Shown here: positions 9,723 to 19,294 of the stretch, piece by piece | Position numbering within the stretch: position 1 is the first letter of the stretch | Layout: each line of letters begins with the position of its first letter | From: an uncultured Aquimarina sp. | GTDB lineage: Bacteria; Bacteroidota; Bacteroidia; Flavobacteriales; Flavobacteriaceae | Assembly (NCBI RefSeq): GCF_947495315.1 | Contig: NZ_CANLYD010000025.1 | Span: 19,066-83,065 of the forward strand | DNA: 64,000 nt | Direction of reading: 5' to 3' | The notes under the pieces: generated by a model | What the model saw: only the letters and a program-made list of their open reading frames with translations | Told to the model about the DNA's origin: nothing | The model's database searches: none | Program-made: the position numbers and the translations under genes

Positions 9723-10392
9723 CAATAATGGTTGCTTTTACCTCTTGCGGAGTGATATCTTTAATTCTTGCTATTTCTTCAAAATTTAATTTTCCGAAAA
9801 CAAAGAGATCTATAATTTTAGAAGTTTCCAGAGGCAACCAACTATAAAATTTACCTAGTAGTTTTTGTTTTTTGTTTTCCGAAGATTCTTCGGATTCAAT
9901 AACCTTAAGAATAGCGGAATCAGCATCATCATAAATGAATAATTGTTTTTTTTCCGAGTTTTGATGATAGGATATGTCATTTAGATCTTCATTCATAATC
10001 AATTCGTTATCCGCCTCAGAAGTATAGTTTTCTTCTAATTTATTTAATTCCTCACTTAAAAAATAATTGGTGCTTATACATCGCTGATGCCAACCTTCGT
10101 TAATATATAATTCATCAATTAGATGATCTGCAATCCTAAAAAGTTTTAATTCCAGAGATAGCTTGTCCATATCTATATCCAAATGATCTTCATTATATAG
10201 TTGTACAATGGCGTCGTCAATAATACCATTAGAACAATACATATTTCGAGGTAAAATACCTGTGCTTTCTGCAATATATATTCTATGTTTAACATAAGGG
10301 TGTAGATGAGGAACTACGGATAGTAGTTTTTTACTGAACTCTTTTTTATGATCATCTTCATGGTGTTTTGGCTTTTCATCTATCACATTCAT
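9688..10392 (-). CDS. Sigma-factor-like protein with a C-terminal helix-turn-helix
   Basis: This encodes 234 residues of low overall recognisability. The last 50 residues read like sigma-70 region 4: LPLETSKIIDLFVFGKLNFEEIARI, then a second helix beginning TPQEVKATI and a basic tail. This suggests DNA binding or an extracytoplasmic-function-type sigma factor. The N-terminal half is acidic and helical without a clear region 2, and no membrane segment is seen. The start ATG at 10392 is divergent from tilS, with 159 bp between them. It might be an atypical sigma factor, or a protein that keeps only a region 4-like domain. The role is inferred from the C-terminus only. Confidence 0.5.
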   Translation of the reverse strand: MNVIDEKPKHHEDDHKKEFSKKLLSVVPHLHPYVKHRIYIAESTGILPRNMYCSNGIIDDAIVQLYNEDHLDIDMDKLSLELKLFRIADHLIDELYINEGWHQRCISTNYFLSEELNKLEENYTSEADNELIMNEDLNDISYHQNSEKKQLFIYDDADSAILKVIESEESSENKKQKLLGKFYSWLPLETSKIIDLFVFGKLNFEEIARIKDITPQEVKATIIDVRKSFRKNLI

Positions 10393-10551
10393 AATATCAA
10401 AATTTTTAAGAGTTGCTTAAAAATAACAAAAAGGATTTAATTTTTGTGTTAAAAACCTGAAAATCAAAACATAAAGACTGCTAACGGAAAGATTGGTCTA
10501 CTTTTACAAAATCGTATATTTGAAACCTGTAAAGACAAATATTTAAAAGCA

Positions 10552-11865
10552 TTGATACGGAAGTTTAAAGCTCATATTGAGGATCATTTATCTTTTCTTA
10601 AAGAAAAGAAATTACTTATTGCCTGTAGTGGAGGACTGGATAGTATTGTTTTAACACATATGTGTCATTTACTTGGTTTAGATTTTGGTATTGCACATTG
10701 TAATTTTAAATTACGAAAAGCAGAAAGTGAAGCAGATGAAGAGTTCGTTTCGGCACTAGCTAATAAGATGACAGTTCCTTTTTTTGTTACAAACTTCGAA
10801 ACAGAGCAATATGCAAAAAATCATAAACTGTCTATTCAGATGGCGGCGAGAGAGTTGAGGTATAATTGGTTTCGGGAGCTAATTTTAGAATATCAATATG
10901 ATTATGTACTAACGGCTCATCATAAGGATGATAATTTAGAAACCTTTTTGATAAACCTTTCTCGAGGTACTGGAATTGAAGGGCTTACAGGTATCCCAGA
11001 AATAAATGATATTTATGTACGCCCATTATTACCATTTTCTCGAAATCAAATTTTAGAATTTGCAAAAAAGAATACTATTAACTGGCGAGAAGATAGTAGT
11101 AATAGCAGTACAAAATATGTTAGAAATAAACTGAGACACGATGTGATTCCAGAACTTTTAGCAATAAATCCTCAGTTTTTACAAAACTTTGAAACGACTT
11201 TAGATCATCTAAAACAGACCAGTGCATTTATCAAAAACCAAGTAGATAGGGTTAGAAAAGATGTGTTCGAATATTCAGAACTAGATACCATAAAAATACC
11301 AATTGATAAGTTAGAGCAATACGATGAACCAAAAACATATTTATATTTTCTATTGAAGGAATATGGGTTTACTGCGTGGGATGATATCTTACAAATCCTA
11401 ACTGCGCAATCCGGTAAGCAAGTTTTTTCTCCCACACATAGATTGGTGAAAAATAGAGGGTATTTGTTGCTTTGTCCAATTATAGAAGACGTTTCTGATC
11501 GTGTTTATAAAATTCCTGAAGAGGAAAACATGATTATAATCCCTTCAGGAATGATAAAGCTTAAAGAGGTTTCTGAATTATCTAATACTGATCTTAAGAC
11601 TATTTATGTAGATAAAGAAAAGTTAAAGTATCCATTAATTGTAAGAAAATGGAAAGAAGGCGACTATTTTTATCCTTTAGGAATGAAAGGCAAAAAGAAG
11701 TTGAGTAAATACTTTAAAGATGAAAAACTATCTTTGCTGGCCAAAGAAAGGGTCTGGTTATTATGTTCTGGTAATGATATTGTATGGATCATAAATTACA
11801 GAGCAGATAACAGATTTAAAATAAGTCCCAAAACAAAACAATTACTAAAAGTAACGATCACCTAA
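10552..11865 (+). CDS. tilS: tRNA(Ile)-lysidine synthetase
   Basis: TilS attaches lysine to C34 of the AUA-reading tRNA(Ile), using ATP, so that the anticodon reads AUA and not AUG. The PP-loop signature SGGLDS is at residues 26-31, followed by HCNFKLR and the TAHHKDDNLET motif typical of the family. At 437 residues it has the full form with the C-terminal domain (GDYFYPLGMKGKKKLSKYF). The start is TTG at 10552: no ATG precedes the PP-loop in this frame and the N-terminal helix is normal length. Its TAA overlaps the ATG of dsbD by one base (TAATG), so the two are probably translationally coupled. Confidence 0.95.
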   Translation: MIRKFKAHIEDHLSFLKEKKLLIACSGGLDSIVLTHMCHLLGLDFGIAHCNFKLRKAESEADEEFVSALANKMTVPFFVTNFETEQYAKNHKLSIQMAARELRYNWFRELILEYQYDYVLTAHHKDDNLETFLINLSRGTGIEGLTGIPEINDIYVRPLLPFSRNQILEFAKKNTINWREDSSNSSTKYVRNKLRHDVIPELLAINPQFLQNFETTLDHLKQTSAFIKNQVDRVRKDVFEYSELDTIKIPIDKLEQYDEPKTYLYFLLKEYGFTAWDDILQILTAQSGKQVFSPTHRLVKNRGYLLLCPIIEDVSDRVYKIPEEENMIIIPSGMIKLKEVSELSNTDLKTIYVDKEKLKYPLIVRKWKEGDYFYPLGMKGKKKLSKYFKDEKLSLLAKERVWLLCSGNDIVWIINYRADNRFKISPKTKQLLKVTIT

Positions 11866-13847
11866 TGAGGAATATTCTAGTACTAGTAACAACATTGTTG
11901 TTTTCCACTACTTTGTTTTCACAAATATTTGAACCTATAAAATGGAAAAGTAGTGTTAAGGAGGAATCAGAAAATGTGTATACACTATATTTTGAGGCAA
12001 CCTTAGAAAAAGGTTGGCACATATATTCTCAGCATGAAGTAGAAACGGATGAGATTGCACCAACAGCTACGGAATTTACTTTTTATAATGAAGACAAAGC
12101 ATATGAACTAATTGGGGAAACAGAAGAACCTGAAGGGATTCAGAAGTTTGACAAAGTTTTCGAAATGGATATCAAATATTTTGAAAACAATGTTGTATTT
12201 ACTCAAAAAGTAAAGCGATTGAATACTTCTTTGGAGACCATTAAAGCTGAAGTTTTTTTTGGAGTATGTGATGATGAAAAATGCTTAGCACCTGATATAG
12301 TAGAGTTTAATCTAAAATTATCTGGTGGAAATGTAAATGAAACAGCTGCTGACTCAGGGATTACTCCAGAAGATATCAATAGGTCTAAAGCTTTGGATGC
12401 TGGAATTAAAGGATGGGATGAGTTTCCGAAAGAAGATGTGCAAAGTCAAAGCTATCTAAAAATATTTGTGCTAGGCTTCTTAGGTGGTTTAATAGCATTG
12501 TTAACACCCTGCGTATTCCCAATGATTCCCCTTACAGTATCTTTTTTTACAAAAGGAGCTAAGGATCGTAAAAAAGGAATGATGAATGCGATACTTTATG
12601 GCTTATTTATATTTGCGATTTATGTGTTATTAAGTCTTCCGTTTCACCTTTTGGATTCTCTAGATCCAGAAATTCTTAACAATATATCGACGAATGTAAC
12701 ACTGAATATTATCTTTTTTGTAGTATTTATAGTATTTGCAATATCCTTTTTTGGATATTTTGAGATTACCTTACCGGCATCCTGGAGTAATAAAATGGAT
12801 AGTAAGGCAACAAGTGTAGGAGGAATTTTAGGAGTATTCTTTATGGCATTGACTTTGGCTCTAGTGTCATTTTCTTGTACAGGTCCGATTTTAGGTTCTT
12901 TACTAGGAGGTTCACTAAGTAGTGATGGAGGAGCGATGCAATTAAGTTTTGGAATGGGAGGATTTGGTTTAGCACTAGCACTACCTTTCGGGCTTTTCGC
13001 TTTATTTCCTAATTGGTTAAATAACCTACCCAAAAGCGGAGGATGGCTTAATGCGGTAAAAGTGGTTTTGGGATTTATTGAATTAGCATTGGCGTTTAAA
13101 TTCTTATCCAATGCGGATTTAGTAGAACATTGGGGAATTCTGAAACGTGAAATATTTATTGGAATTTGGATTGTTATAGGAATAGGATTAACACTATATC
13201 TCTTCGGGAAAATTCGTTTCCCACACGATAGTCCGATTAAAAAGTTAGGTAAAGTAAGGATCACGACTGGAATTCTAACATTTGCTTTTGTAATCTATTT
13301 AATTCCAGGTCTTACCAATACAGCACATGCAAACCTAAAGTTATTGAGTGGTTTTCCACCTCCATTGTTTTATAGTATCTACGAGAAGGAAACACACGGC
13401 CCCTTAGGATTAAATGCGTACACTGACTTTGAAAAAGGAGTACAAGCAGCGAAGAAGGAAAATAAACCAATAATGATCGATTTTACTGGTTGGGCTTGTG
13501 TTAATTGTAGAAAAATGGAAGAACAAGTTTGGAGTAATCCAGAGATTACTAAAATTCTAAAAAATGATTACATTTTGATCTCGCTTTATGTGGATGATCG
13601 AGAAAAGCTTACAGAAGGAGATCAATTTAAATTCCTTAAGTCTTCTGGTACTATAAAATCGATTAAAACTATTGGTGACAAATGGGCTACTTTTCAAACA
13701 TTAAATTTCGAGAATAATTCCCAACCATATTATGTGCTAATAGACTCTGAAATGAATCTTTTGAATACGACTACTGCATATACCCCTAATGAGAATGAAT
13801 ATCTAAAGTGGTTAAAAAAAGGATTAAAGAATTTTGCCAGAAAATAG
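11865..13847 (+). CDS. dsbD: Thiol:disulfide interchange protein DsbD
   Basis: DsbD carries electrons from cytoplasmic thioredoxin across the inner membrane to periplasmic thiol proteins. The order is classical: signal peptide (residues 1-19), periplasmic N-terminal domain with a cysteine pair (C135, C140, in VCDDEKC), a polytopic membrane domain from about 197 with C216 in TPCVFPMIPL and C338 in SFSCTGP, and a C-terminal thioredoxin domain with C545-V-N-C548 in GWACVNCRKME. At 660 residues its length is usual for Bacteroidota. It is coupled to tilS by a one-base overlap. It could supply reductant for cytochrome c maturation or protein-disulfide repair. Confidence 0.95.
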   Translation: MRNILVLVTTLLFSTTLFSQIFEPIKWKSSVKEESENVYTLYFEATLEKGWHIYSQHEVETDEIAPTATEFTFYNEDKAYELIGETEEPEGIQKFDKVFEMDIKYFENNVVFTQKVKRLNTSLETIKAEVFFGVCDDEKCLAPDIVEFNLKLSGGNVNETAADSGITPEDINRSKALDAGIKGWDEFPKEDVQSQSYLKIFVLGFLGGLIALLTPCVFPMIPLTVSFFTKGAKDRKKGMMNAILYGLFIFAIYVLLSLPFHLLDSLDPEILNNISTNVTLNIIFFVVFIVFAISFFGYFEITLPASWSNKMDSKATSVGGILGVFFMALTLALVSFSCTGPILGSLLGGSLSSDGGAMQLSFGMGGFGLALALPFGLFALFPNWLNNLPKSGGWLNAVKVVLGFIELALAFKFLSNADLVEHWGILKREIFIGIWIVIGIGLTLYLFGKIRFPHDSPIKKLGKVRITTGILTFAFVIYLIPGLTNTAHANLKLLSGFPPPLFYSIYEKETHGPLGLNAYTDFEKGVQAAKKENKPIMIDFTGWACVNCRKMEEQVWSNPEITKILKNDYILISLYVDDREKLTEGDQFKFLKSSGTIKSIKTIGDKWATFQTLNFENNSQPYYVLIDSEMNLLNTTTAYTPNENEYLKWLKKGLKNFARK

Positions 13848-13948
13848 ATTCCTTATATAAGTATAAGTTTTTATTATAATGTTGTTGTAAGGACAGATTT
13901 AATTATCGACTTTATCCTTAACATATAAAAGAGTAACTAACAACGTCT

Positions 13949-14593
13949 ATGGAAAAAATCGACTTATCTCAGTGTTTCCCATTTATTGAAAAAGATCTAA
14001 AAGATGAAATTATGTCTTTTGGAGAATTTAAGAATATTCCGAAAGGAGAATATGTAGTTAAGCAAGGAAGTTACTTAAGTTTTTTACCAATTATTTTAGA
14101 CGGATTGATCAAAATGTATGCGGAAGAAGATGAAGTAGAATTTCTACTGTATTATATTCATCCCAATCAATGTTGTATCCTTAGTTTTAATCACCTGTTT
14201 AATCAAGAAGCAGTTCGTTTCTCTGCTAAGACAGAAGAAGATACTAAGGTATTATGCATACCCATGAATAAAGTAAAAGAGTGGTTTATAAAGTATCCAT
14301 CATTTACACAAATTATTCTAAAGGATTTTCAACGTAATTATGAAGATCTACTCAATACGACCAAACAAGTAGTCTGTTATAAAATTGAAGATAGATTGGT
14401 TAACTATTTAAATGAAAAAGCCAAACTTCAAAATTGTAATATGATCCAAATGTCTCATAAACAAATAGCATCGGATTTGGGTACTTCTAGAGAAGTTGTT
14501 TCTAGAATAACCAAGAAATTACAAACCTCTAATTTATTAATTCAACATAAACGACATATCGAATTAACGAAAGGAATTTACTGTAAAAACTAA
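13949..14593 (+). CDS. Crp/Fnr family transcriptional regulator
   Basis: This is a 214-residue regulator with an N-terminal cyclic-nucleotide-binding beta-roll (GEYVVKQGSY to about residue 120) and a C-terminal winged helix containing QIASDLGTSREVVSRITKKL around residues 165-190. The effector cannot be predicted; many Bacteroidota members of this family do not bind cAMP and sense redox or nothing known. Two cysteines sit in HPNQCCILS, but there is no N-terminal four-cysteine Fnr iron-sulfur motif. It stands alone and is followed by a very strong hairpin. A GTGAC-N4-GTCAC palindrome 135 bp downstream could be a target of this family, but that is speculation. Confidence 0.9.
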   Translation: MEKIDLSQCFPFIEKDLKDEIMSFGEFKNIPKGEYVVKQGSYLSFLPIILDGLIKMYAEEDEVEFLLYYIHPNQCCILSFNHLFNQEAVRFSAKTEEDTKVLCIPMNKVKEWFIKYPSFTQIILKDFQRNYEDLLNTTKQVVCYKIEDRLVNYLNEKAKLQNCNMIQMSHKQIASDLGTSREVVSRITKKLQTSNLLIQHKRHIELTKGIYCKN

Positions 14594-14602
14594 GTAGATT
14601 CT

Positions 14603-14660
14603 ACAATAACGCATCACAAAAACATCGAAAATTTTCGATGTTTTTGTGATGCGTTATTGT
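14603..14660 (+). terminator. 58-bp perfect palindrome, probable terminator
   Basis: The halves 14603-14631 and 14632-14660 are exact reverse complements (29-bp arms, no spacer; the centre reads CGAAAATTTTCG). It starts 10 bp after the Crp/Fnr stop. Both arms contain A or T runs, so it could work in both directions, but the T-run lies inside the stem and does not directly follow it. Confidence 0.7.
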
Positions 14661-14727
14661 TTAGTAGTTCGTAATTTAAAACACTGTTATTCAGTTGTTT
14701 AAAATAACATTTTTTTAACTTTTAGGA

Positions 14728-14741
14728 GTGACTTTTGTCAC
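14728..14741. promoter_or_regulatory. GTGAC-N4-GTCAC palindrome upstream of the spondin lipoprotein
   Basis: A perfect 5+4+5 inverted repeat (GTGACTTTTGTCAC) sits 66 bp before the start codon of the 14807 gene. The symmetry and TGAC/GTCA half-sites resemble Crp/Fnr-family operators. A TATATTTG resembling the Bacteroidota -7 element TAnnTTTG follows at 14765-14772. Confidence 0.4.
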
Positions 14742-14806
14742 CGTTTAGAGCTTTCGTGTGATTATATATTTGCTTCATATTGATGAACAAATAAAATGTA
14801 TAAATC

Positions 14807-17179
14807 ATGAAAAAAAAATTAATTTATTTAATTGTTGGACTATTTACATTCATCTCGTGTAGTGATGATGATGATATTGTAGTACAACCAGATGGGGAAA
14901 CTGATGAAGTAATTAATCAGGTAGTTTTTAACGAAGTTAGATATCAAGGAACGGACTTGATAGAGATCTTTAACAAAGGAAATCAGGAAGCTGATTTGAG
15001 TGATTACTGGTTATGTTTAGGACCAGGGACTTATGAAAGAATAGGTGATCTAACACCAGAGAGTGGTAGTATTGTGACTCCGGCAGGAGGGTATTTGATA
15101 TTATCTTATGATTTGCCAGATAATTCAGGAGGTCTGGGATTATATTCTTCTAATGCTTTTACAGATGCAGATGCCATTGTAGATTTTGTTCAATATGGAG
15201 CAGGAGGAAGCGCAAGAGAGAATATCGCCGTTGCTGCTGGTATATGGACTGCTGGAGAGTTCGTACCTACGATAACTAACACTGAAAATAGTATTGTATT
15301 TGATGGAGATGGAAATGGAGCAGCAAACTGGGCAGAAACCACAACGGTAACTTTTGGGGAAGAAAACGTATTAACGATACCGGATAACAATGTGCGGTCG
15401 ATAGTTATTAATGAAGTGAATTATGGAGAGGATAAACTGATTGAATTATGGAACAATGGAACAGTTACAGTAGATATTTCAACATATTGGTTATGCTTGG
15501 GGCCTGGGCAATATGTTCAGCTGCAAAACGCTACTATTACCAGCGGAGATGCTAATTTAGATCCAGGTGAGTTTGTAGTTGTAAATTGGGATGAGTTAAC
15601 CAACAGTGAAGGGTTGGGGTTATATGCAAACAACTCATTTACAAGTGCTGATGCAATTATGGATTTTGTACAATGGGGATCTGCAGGAAGTGCTAGAGAA
15701 AGTATAGCAGTGGCTGCAGGAATTTGGACAGCTGGAGATTTTGTGCCAGAAGTAAGATTGCTTAGCTATAGTATAGCGTATGATGGAGAAGGAGATGCAG
15801 CAACTGATTGGAATGAGACCATTAACCCAACTTTCGGATTAGGAAATGCAACACCTATCGAAACAACTACTTTTTCGGTTACAATTAGCAATACAATTAA
15901 TTACTTAAATGTACATACATTTACTACTCCAGTTGGAGCTGCAACTCCTGGACCATTAACAACAAATGGCGCTCAATATCAAATGTCTTTTAAAGCGGTT
16001 CCAGGTACTAAGTTTACTCCAGTTACGATGATGGGGAATAGTAATGACTGGTTCTTAGCGCCAACAGATCTGGATGGAATAGATTTGTTTCCTAATGGTC
16101 AGGCGCTTAATAGTGTAGATATTGCTAGTCAACTTTCATTATATGACCTTGGAACAGAAGCGGATAATGATCCAGCTACTTTTCCACCAGCCGGAGCTAA
16201 TGTTGGTCCTGCGGATGCAAATCCATTAGTTCGTTTAGTAGACGGCAGAGGTACTGGAGATATTTATATGACCGCAATATTGGATTATGTTAATGGAGAT
16301 GGAAATTCTGCTGGAACATTTACCTTAACCATTACAGCAATAAATACTCCTAATGCAGGTATGGTACCAAGTTCAACCAATGGGTTTGTAATAACTCCAG
16401 GCATCGTTGTACTACATGCACAAGCAGAACCATTGTTTACTATTGGCGAAGAAGATAGAGGTGTTGGCTTAGAAGGTATTGCAGAAGATGGTATGCCAGG
16501 AGTTTTATACGATTGGTTTACTGAAACAGGATCTCAAGGAACTCCGTTACGTTTATCATCATCATTAACACCTTTTTCACCAGCTTTTATTTATGCTTTT
16601 AATACAGATAGAGATCCTTGGTTTACGCAAGGAGAAGAAACTAAAGCAGCAAATGGTTTAGAAGAAATTGCCGAGGATGGTGATAGATCAATAGCCTACA
16701 ATTATTTAAAGGATTTTGGTATTCCGGTAGCTTTAAGTAATGAAACTGGGCCAATAATGCCTGGTGGGTCTCAAACTTTTACTATAGAAGTACCCAAAAA
16801 CCAGGATTATAAGTTTGGATTTGGAACCATGTTTGTAAAATCAAATGACTGGGTGGTAAGTTATAATAACGCTGGATTACCGTTGTTCGGAGAGGATGGA
16901 ACTACTCCATACTCAGGTACCGATTTAAGTACTAAAACCTATTTGTATGATGCGGGCACTGAAGAAGACCAACCTGTAGGATTTGGGATGGATCAAGTAA
17001 TGAACCAATCGGGACCAAATACAGGAAGTGCAGATGGGAATACTGTTATCAGAAGAGTATCCGATTTAGAAGACGTACAATTTGGAAAAGGAATAATTAG
17101 TAGTCCTCCTGGTGTAACCTGGTCTGGAGATTCTAGAGGAGGATACAATATCATAGAGATTGATTTTCAACCTCAATAA
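14807..17179 (+). CDS. Surface lipoprotein with two lamin-tail domains and spondin-type domains
   Basis: This encodes 790 residues. A lipoprotein signal peptide ends at C18 (FISC-SDDDD); the acidic run after the cysteine is typical of surface-exposed Bacteroidota lipoproteins. Two related lamin-tail (LTD) domains follow, about 38-175 and 196-340, each opening with an (F/I)NEV strand and containing YWLCLGPG and DFVQ(Y/W)G. From about 352 the sequence matches spondin N-terminal domains (FTPVTMMGNSNDWFLAP, LSLYDLGTEADNDP), with a second copy near the C-terminus (TMFVKSNDWVV, LYDAGTEEDQP). Both are adhesion or scaffold folds with no catalytic residues. The biological role is unknown. Confidence 0.85.
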   Translation: MKKKLIYLIVGLFTFISCSDDDDIVVQPDGETDEVINQVVFNEVRYQGTDLIEIFNKGNQEADLSDYWLCLGPGTYERIGDLTPESGSIVTPAGGYLILSYDLPDNSGGLGLYSSNAFTDADAIVDFVQYGAGGSARENIAVAAGIWTAGEFVPTITNTENSIVFDGDGNGAANWAETTTVTFGEENVLTIPDNNVRSIVINEVNYGEDKLIELWNNGTVTVDISTYWLCLGPGQYVQLQNATITSGDANLDPGEFVVVNWDELTNSEGLGLYANNSFTSADAIMDFVQWGSAGSARESIAVAAGIWTAGDFVPEVRLLSYSIAYDGEGDAATDWNETINPTFGLGNATPIETTTFSVTISNTINYLNVHTFTTPVGAATPGPLTTNGAQYQMSFKAVPGTKFTPVTMMGNSNDWFLAPTDLDGIDLFPNGQALNSVDIASQLSLYDLGTEADNDPATFPPAGANVGPADANPLVRLVDGRGTGDIYMTAILDYVNGDGNSAGTFTLTITAINTPNAGMVPSSTNGFVITPGIVVLHAQAEPLFTIGEEDRGVGLEGIAEDGMPGVLYDWFTETGSQGTPLRLSSSLTPFSPAFIYAFNTDRDPWFTQGEETKAANGLEEIAEDGDRSIAYNYLKDFGIPVALSNETGPIMPGGSQTFTIEVPKNQDYKFGFGTMFVKSNDWVVSYNNAGLPLFGEDGTTPYSGTDLSTKTYLYDAGTEEDQPVGFGMDQVMNQSGPNTGSADGNTVIRRVSDLEDVQFGKGIISSPPGVTWSGDSRGGYNIIEIDFQPQ

Positions 17180-17225
17180 TTCACTAAGAACTCTATATTT
17201 GGGGATATCGTAAGTTCTTAGCATC

Positions 17226-17260
17226 AATGAGCCTTCAGTTAACGCTGGAGGTTCATTTGT
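17226..17260 (+). terminator. Terminator after the spondin lipoprotein gene
   Basis: The arms 17226-17238 and 17245-17257 form a 13-bp stem with two G-U pairs around a short loop, followed by TTTGTTAT. It begins 46 bp after the stop codon. Confidence 0.6.
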
Positions 17261-17359
17261 TATAGTCAGATGCAAGCACAAGATTGTTAAAATCTCCTTA
17301 AAAGGAAGCTTGTCAGCATTCCATTTTTTTATCTTCAGCATTCAACTAAACTCAAACAA

Positions 17360-19261
17360 ATGCGATCAACTAGAATACTATTATTATCTCTTTTTAGCTT
17401 TTCGATTTTTTTCACATCTTGTGCTAAAAAAGAAGAAATAGCTACCAAAGCAGAGGTTCAAAAAACAGATAAAACAACTGAAGAAAAGGATGATTACGAA
17501 GTAAAAGAATATTATTCCAAACAGGAAGTGGATATTGTAATGAGAGATGGAACTAAACTTCATACTACAATTTATTCTCCTAAAGACACCAGTAAAGAGT
17601 ATCCCATCCTAATGCAAAGAACTCCTTATAGTTCTCGTCCATACGGAGAAGGCGAGTTTCGATCTAAAATTGGCCCTAATGAGTTTCTGATGAAAGAAGG
17701 TAATATTATAGTATACCAAGATGTACGCGGACGCTGGATGAGTGAAGGAGTGTATGATAATATGAGAGCCTATATACCTAATAAAAAAGATAAGCAGTTT
17801 GATGAGGCAAGCGATACGTATGATACTATCGAATGGTTAGTGAATAATGTAGAAAACACGAATGGAAAAGTAGGAGTTTGGGGTATTTCGTATCCAGGTT
17901 TTTATGCTACCTATTCTTTATTAGATTCACATCCTGCATTAAAAGCAGTTTCTCCGCAAGCCTGTATTGGAGATTTCTTTTTTGATGATTTTCATCATAA
18001 TGGAGCATATTTATTAAGCTATTGGAGAGCTACAGCAGTATTTGGTTATGAAAAAACAGAACCAGTAAAAGAAAGTTGGTACACGTTTCCAGAACTAAAA
18101 ACTAAAGACCAATATCAATTTTTCCTAGATGCCGGCCCGCTTAGTACGTTGGATCAATATTATAAAGAGGATAATGTTTTCTGGACACAATTAAAAGAAC
18201 ATCCTAATTATGATGATTTTTGGCAAAAAAGAGGAATCATACAGCATCTTAAAGATATTAAACCAGCAGTGATGGTAGTAGGAGGGTTGTTTGATGCAGA
18301 GGACTTGTATGGACCTTTCGAAACGTATGAAAAAATAGAAAACAATAGTGAGAATTATAACATCATGGTCTTTGGACCTTGGAGTCACGGAGATTGGGCA
18401 AGAAATAAAAAACGTCAGGCTATTGGGAACGTATATTTTGGAGACGATATTTCACTCAATTTCCAAAGAAATATAGAAACAAAATTCTTTAATCATTTCC
18501 TAAAAGGAGATGGTGGTAAGAACACAGGGCTTTCTGAAATTCAGATTTTTGATACAGGAAAAAAGGAATGGAATACCTATGATAGTTGGCCACCAAAAAA
18601 TGCAGAAAAGAAAACAATGTATTTGTCAGGTGATGACTTAACAGAAAGTGCAGGGAAAGGGTTTTCAGAATTTATTAGCGATCCAAAAAAGCCTGTTCCA
18701 TACACAGAGGATATAAAAATGGTATTTACACCAAGAAAATACATGACAGATGATCAGCGTTTTGCCGCAAGACGTCCCGATGTATTGGTGTATGAAACTT
18801 CTGTACTCACAGAAGATATGACGCTTTCTGGTGAAGTTTTGGCAAAATTAAAAGTTGCTACCACGGGAACAGCTGCTGATTGGGTGGTGAAATTGATCGA
18901 TGTGTATCCTCCTGATGCAGAAGATACAGAAGAAACTCAGGCATATCTAAAAATGTCTAATTACCATATGATGGTTCGAAGTGAAGTACTAAGAGGGAGA
19001 TTTAGAAATAGTTTCAGTAACCCAGAACCTTTTGTGCCTAATCAGAAAACAGATGTGACTATTAAACTTCAGGATGTGCACCATACGTTTATGAAAGGAC
19101 ATAAAATCCAAATTCAGGTGCAGAGTACCTGGTTTCCTTATATAGATTTAAACCCACAAACGTTTGTCCCTAATATTTTTATAGCAAAAGCATCTGATTT
19201 TAAAAAACAAACTCATAAAGTATTTGATGATTCATCAATCGAAATTTCTGTTTTGAAATAA
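17360..19261 (+). CDS. CocE/NonD family alpha/beta-hydrolase lipoprotein
   Basis: This encodes a 633-residue serine hydrolase of the CocE/X-Pro dipeptidyl-peptidase (S15) superfamily. A lipoprotein signal ends at FFTSC-AKKEE. The nucleophile is Ser177 in GISYPG; the acid is likely the Asp of GGLFDAEDLYG and the base the His of GPWSHGDW. The C-terminal jelly-roll (PepX_C-like) begins around residue 420, with MTLSGEVLAKLKV. It should act in the periplasm or at the cell surface on acyl or peptide bonds; the substrate is unknown. A DUF885 lipoprotein follows 33 bp downstream, so the pair is likely an operon for peptide or ester breakdown. Confidence 0.9.
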   Translation: MRSTRILLLSLFSFSIFFTSCAKKEEIATKAEVQKTDKTTEEKDDYEVKEYYSKQEVDIVMRDGTKLHTTIYSPKDTSKEYPILMQRTPYSSRPYGEGEFRSKIGPNEFLMKEGNIIVYQDVRGRWMSEGVYDNMRAYIPNKKDKQFDEASDTYDTIEWLVNNVENTNGKVGVWGISYPGFYATYSLLDSHPALKAVSPQACIGDFFFDDFHHNGAYLLSYWRATAVFGYEKTEPVKESWYTFPELKTKDQYQFFLDAGPLSTLDQYYKEDNVFWTQLKEHPNYDDFWQKRGIIQHLKDIKPAVMVVGGLFDAEDLYGPFETYEKIENNSENYNIMVFGPWSHGDWARNKKRQAIGNVYFGDDISLNFQRNIETKFFNHFLKGDGGKNTGLSEIQIFDTGKKEWNTYDSWPPKNAEKKTMYLSGDDLTESAGKGFSEFISDPKKPVPYTEDIKMVFTPRKYMTDDQRFAARRPDVLVYETSVLTEDMTLSGEVLAKLKVATTGTAADWVVKLIDVYPPDAEDTEETQAYLKMSNYHMMVRSEVLRGRFRNSFSNPEPFVPNQKTDVTIKLQDVHHTFMKGHKIQIQVQSTWFPYIDLNPQTFVPNIFIAKASDFKKQTHKVFDDSSIEISVLK

Positions 19262-19294
19262 ACTAAACTAACGAACCTTAATACCCTGAAAAAG

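Noticed and set aside
12644..13264. Open frame of 206 codons on the strand opposite dsbD
   Set aside because: It is the complement of a membrane-domain coding region; the composition is a mirror of hydrophobic helices and there is no plausible start context or family.
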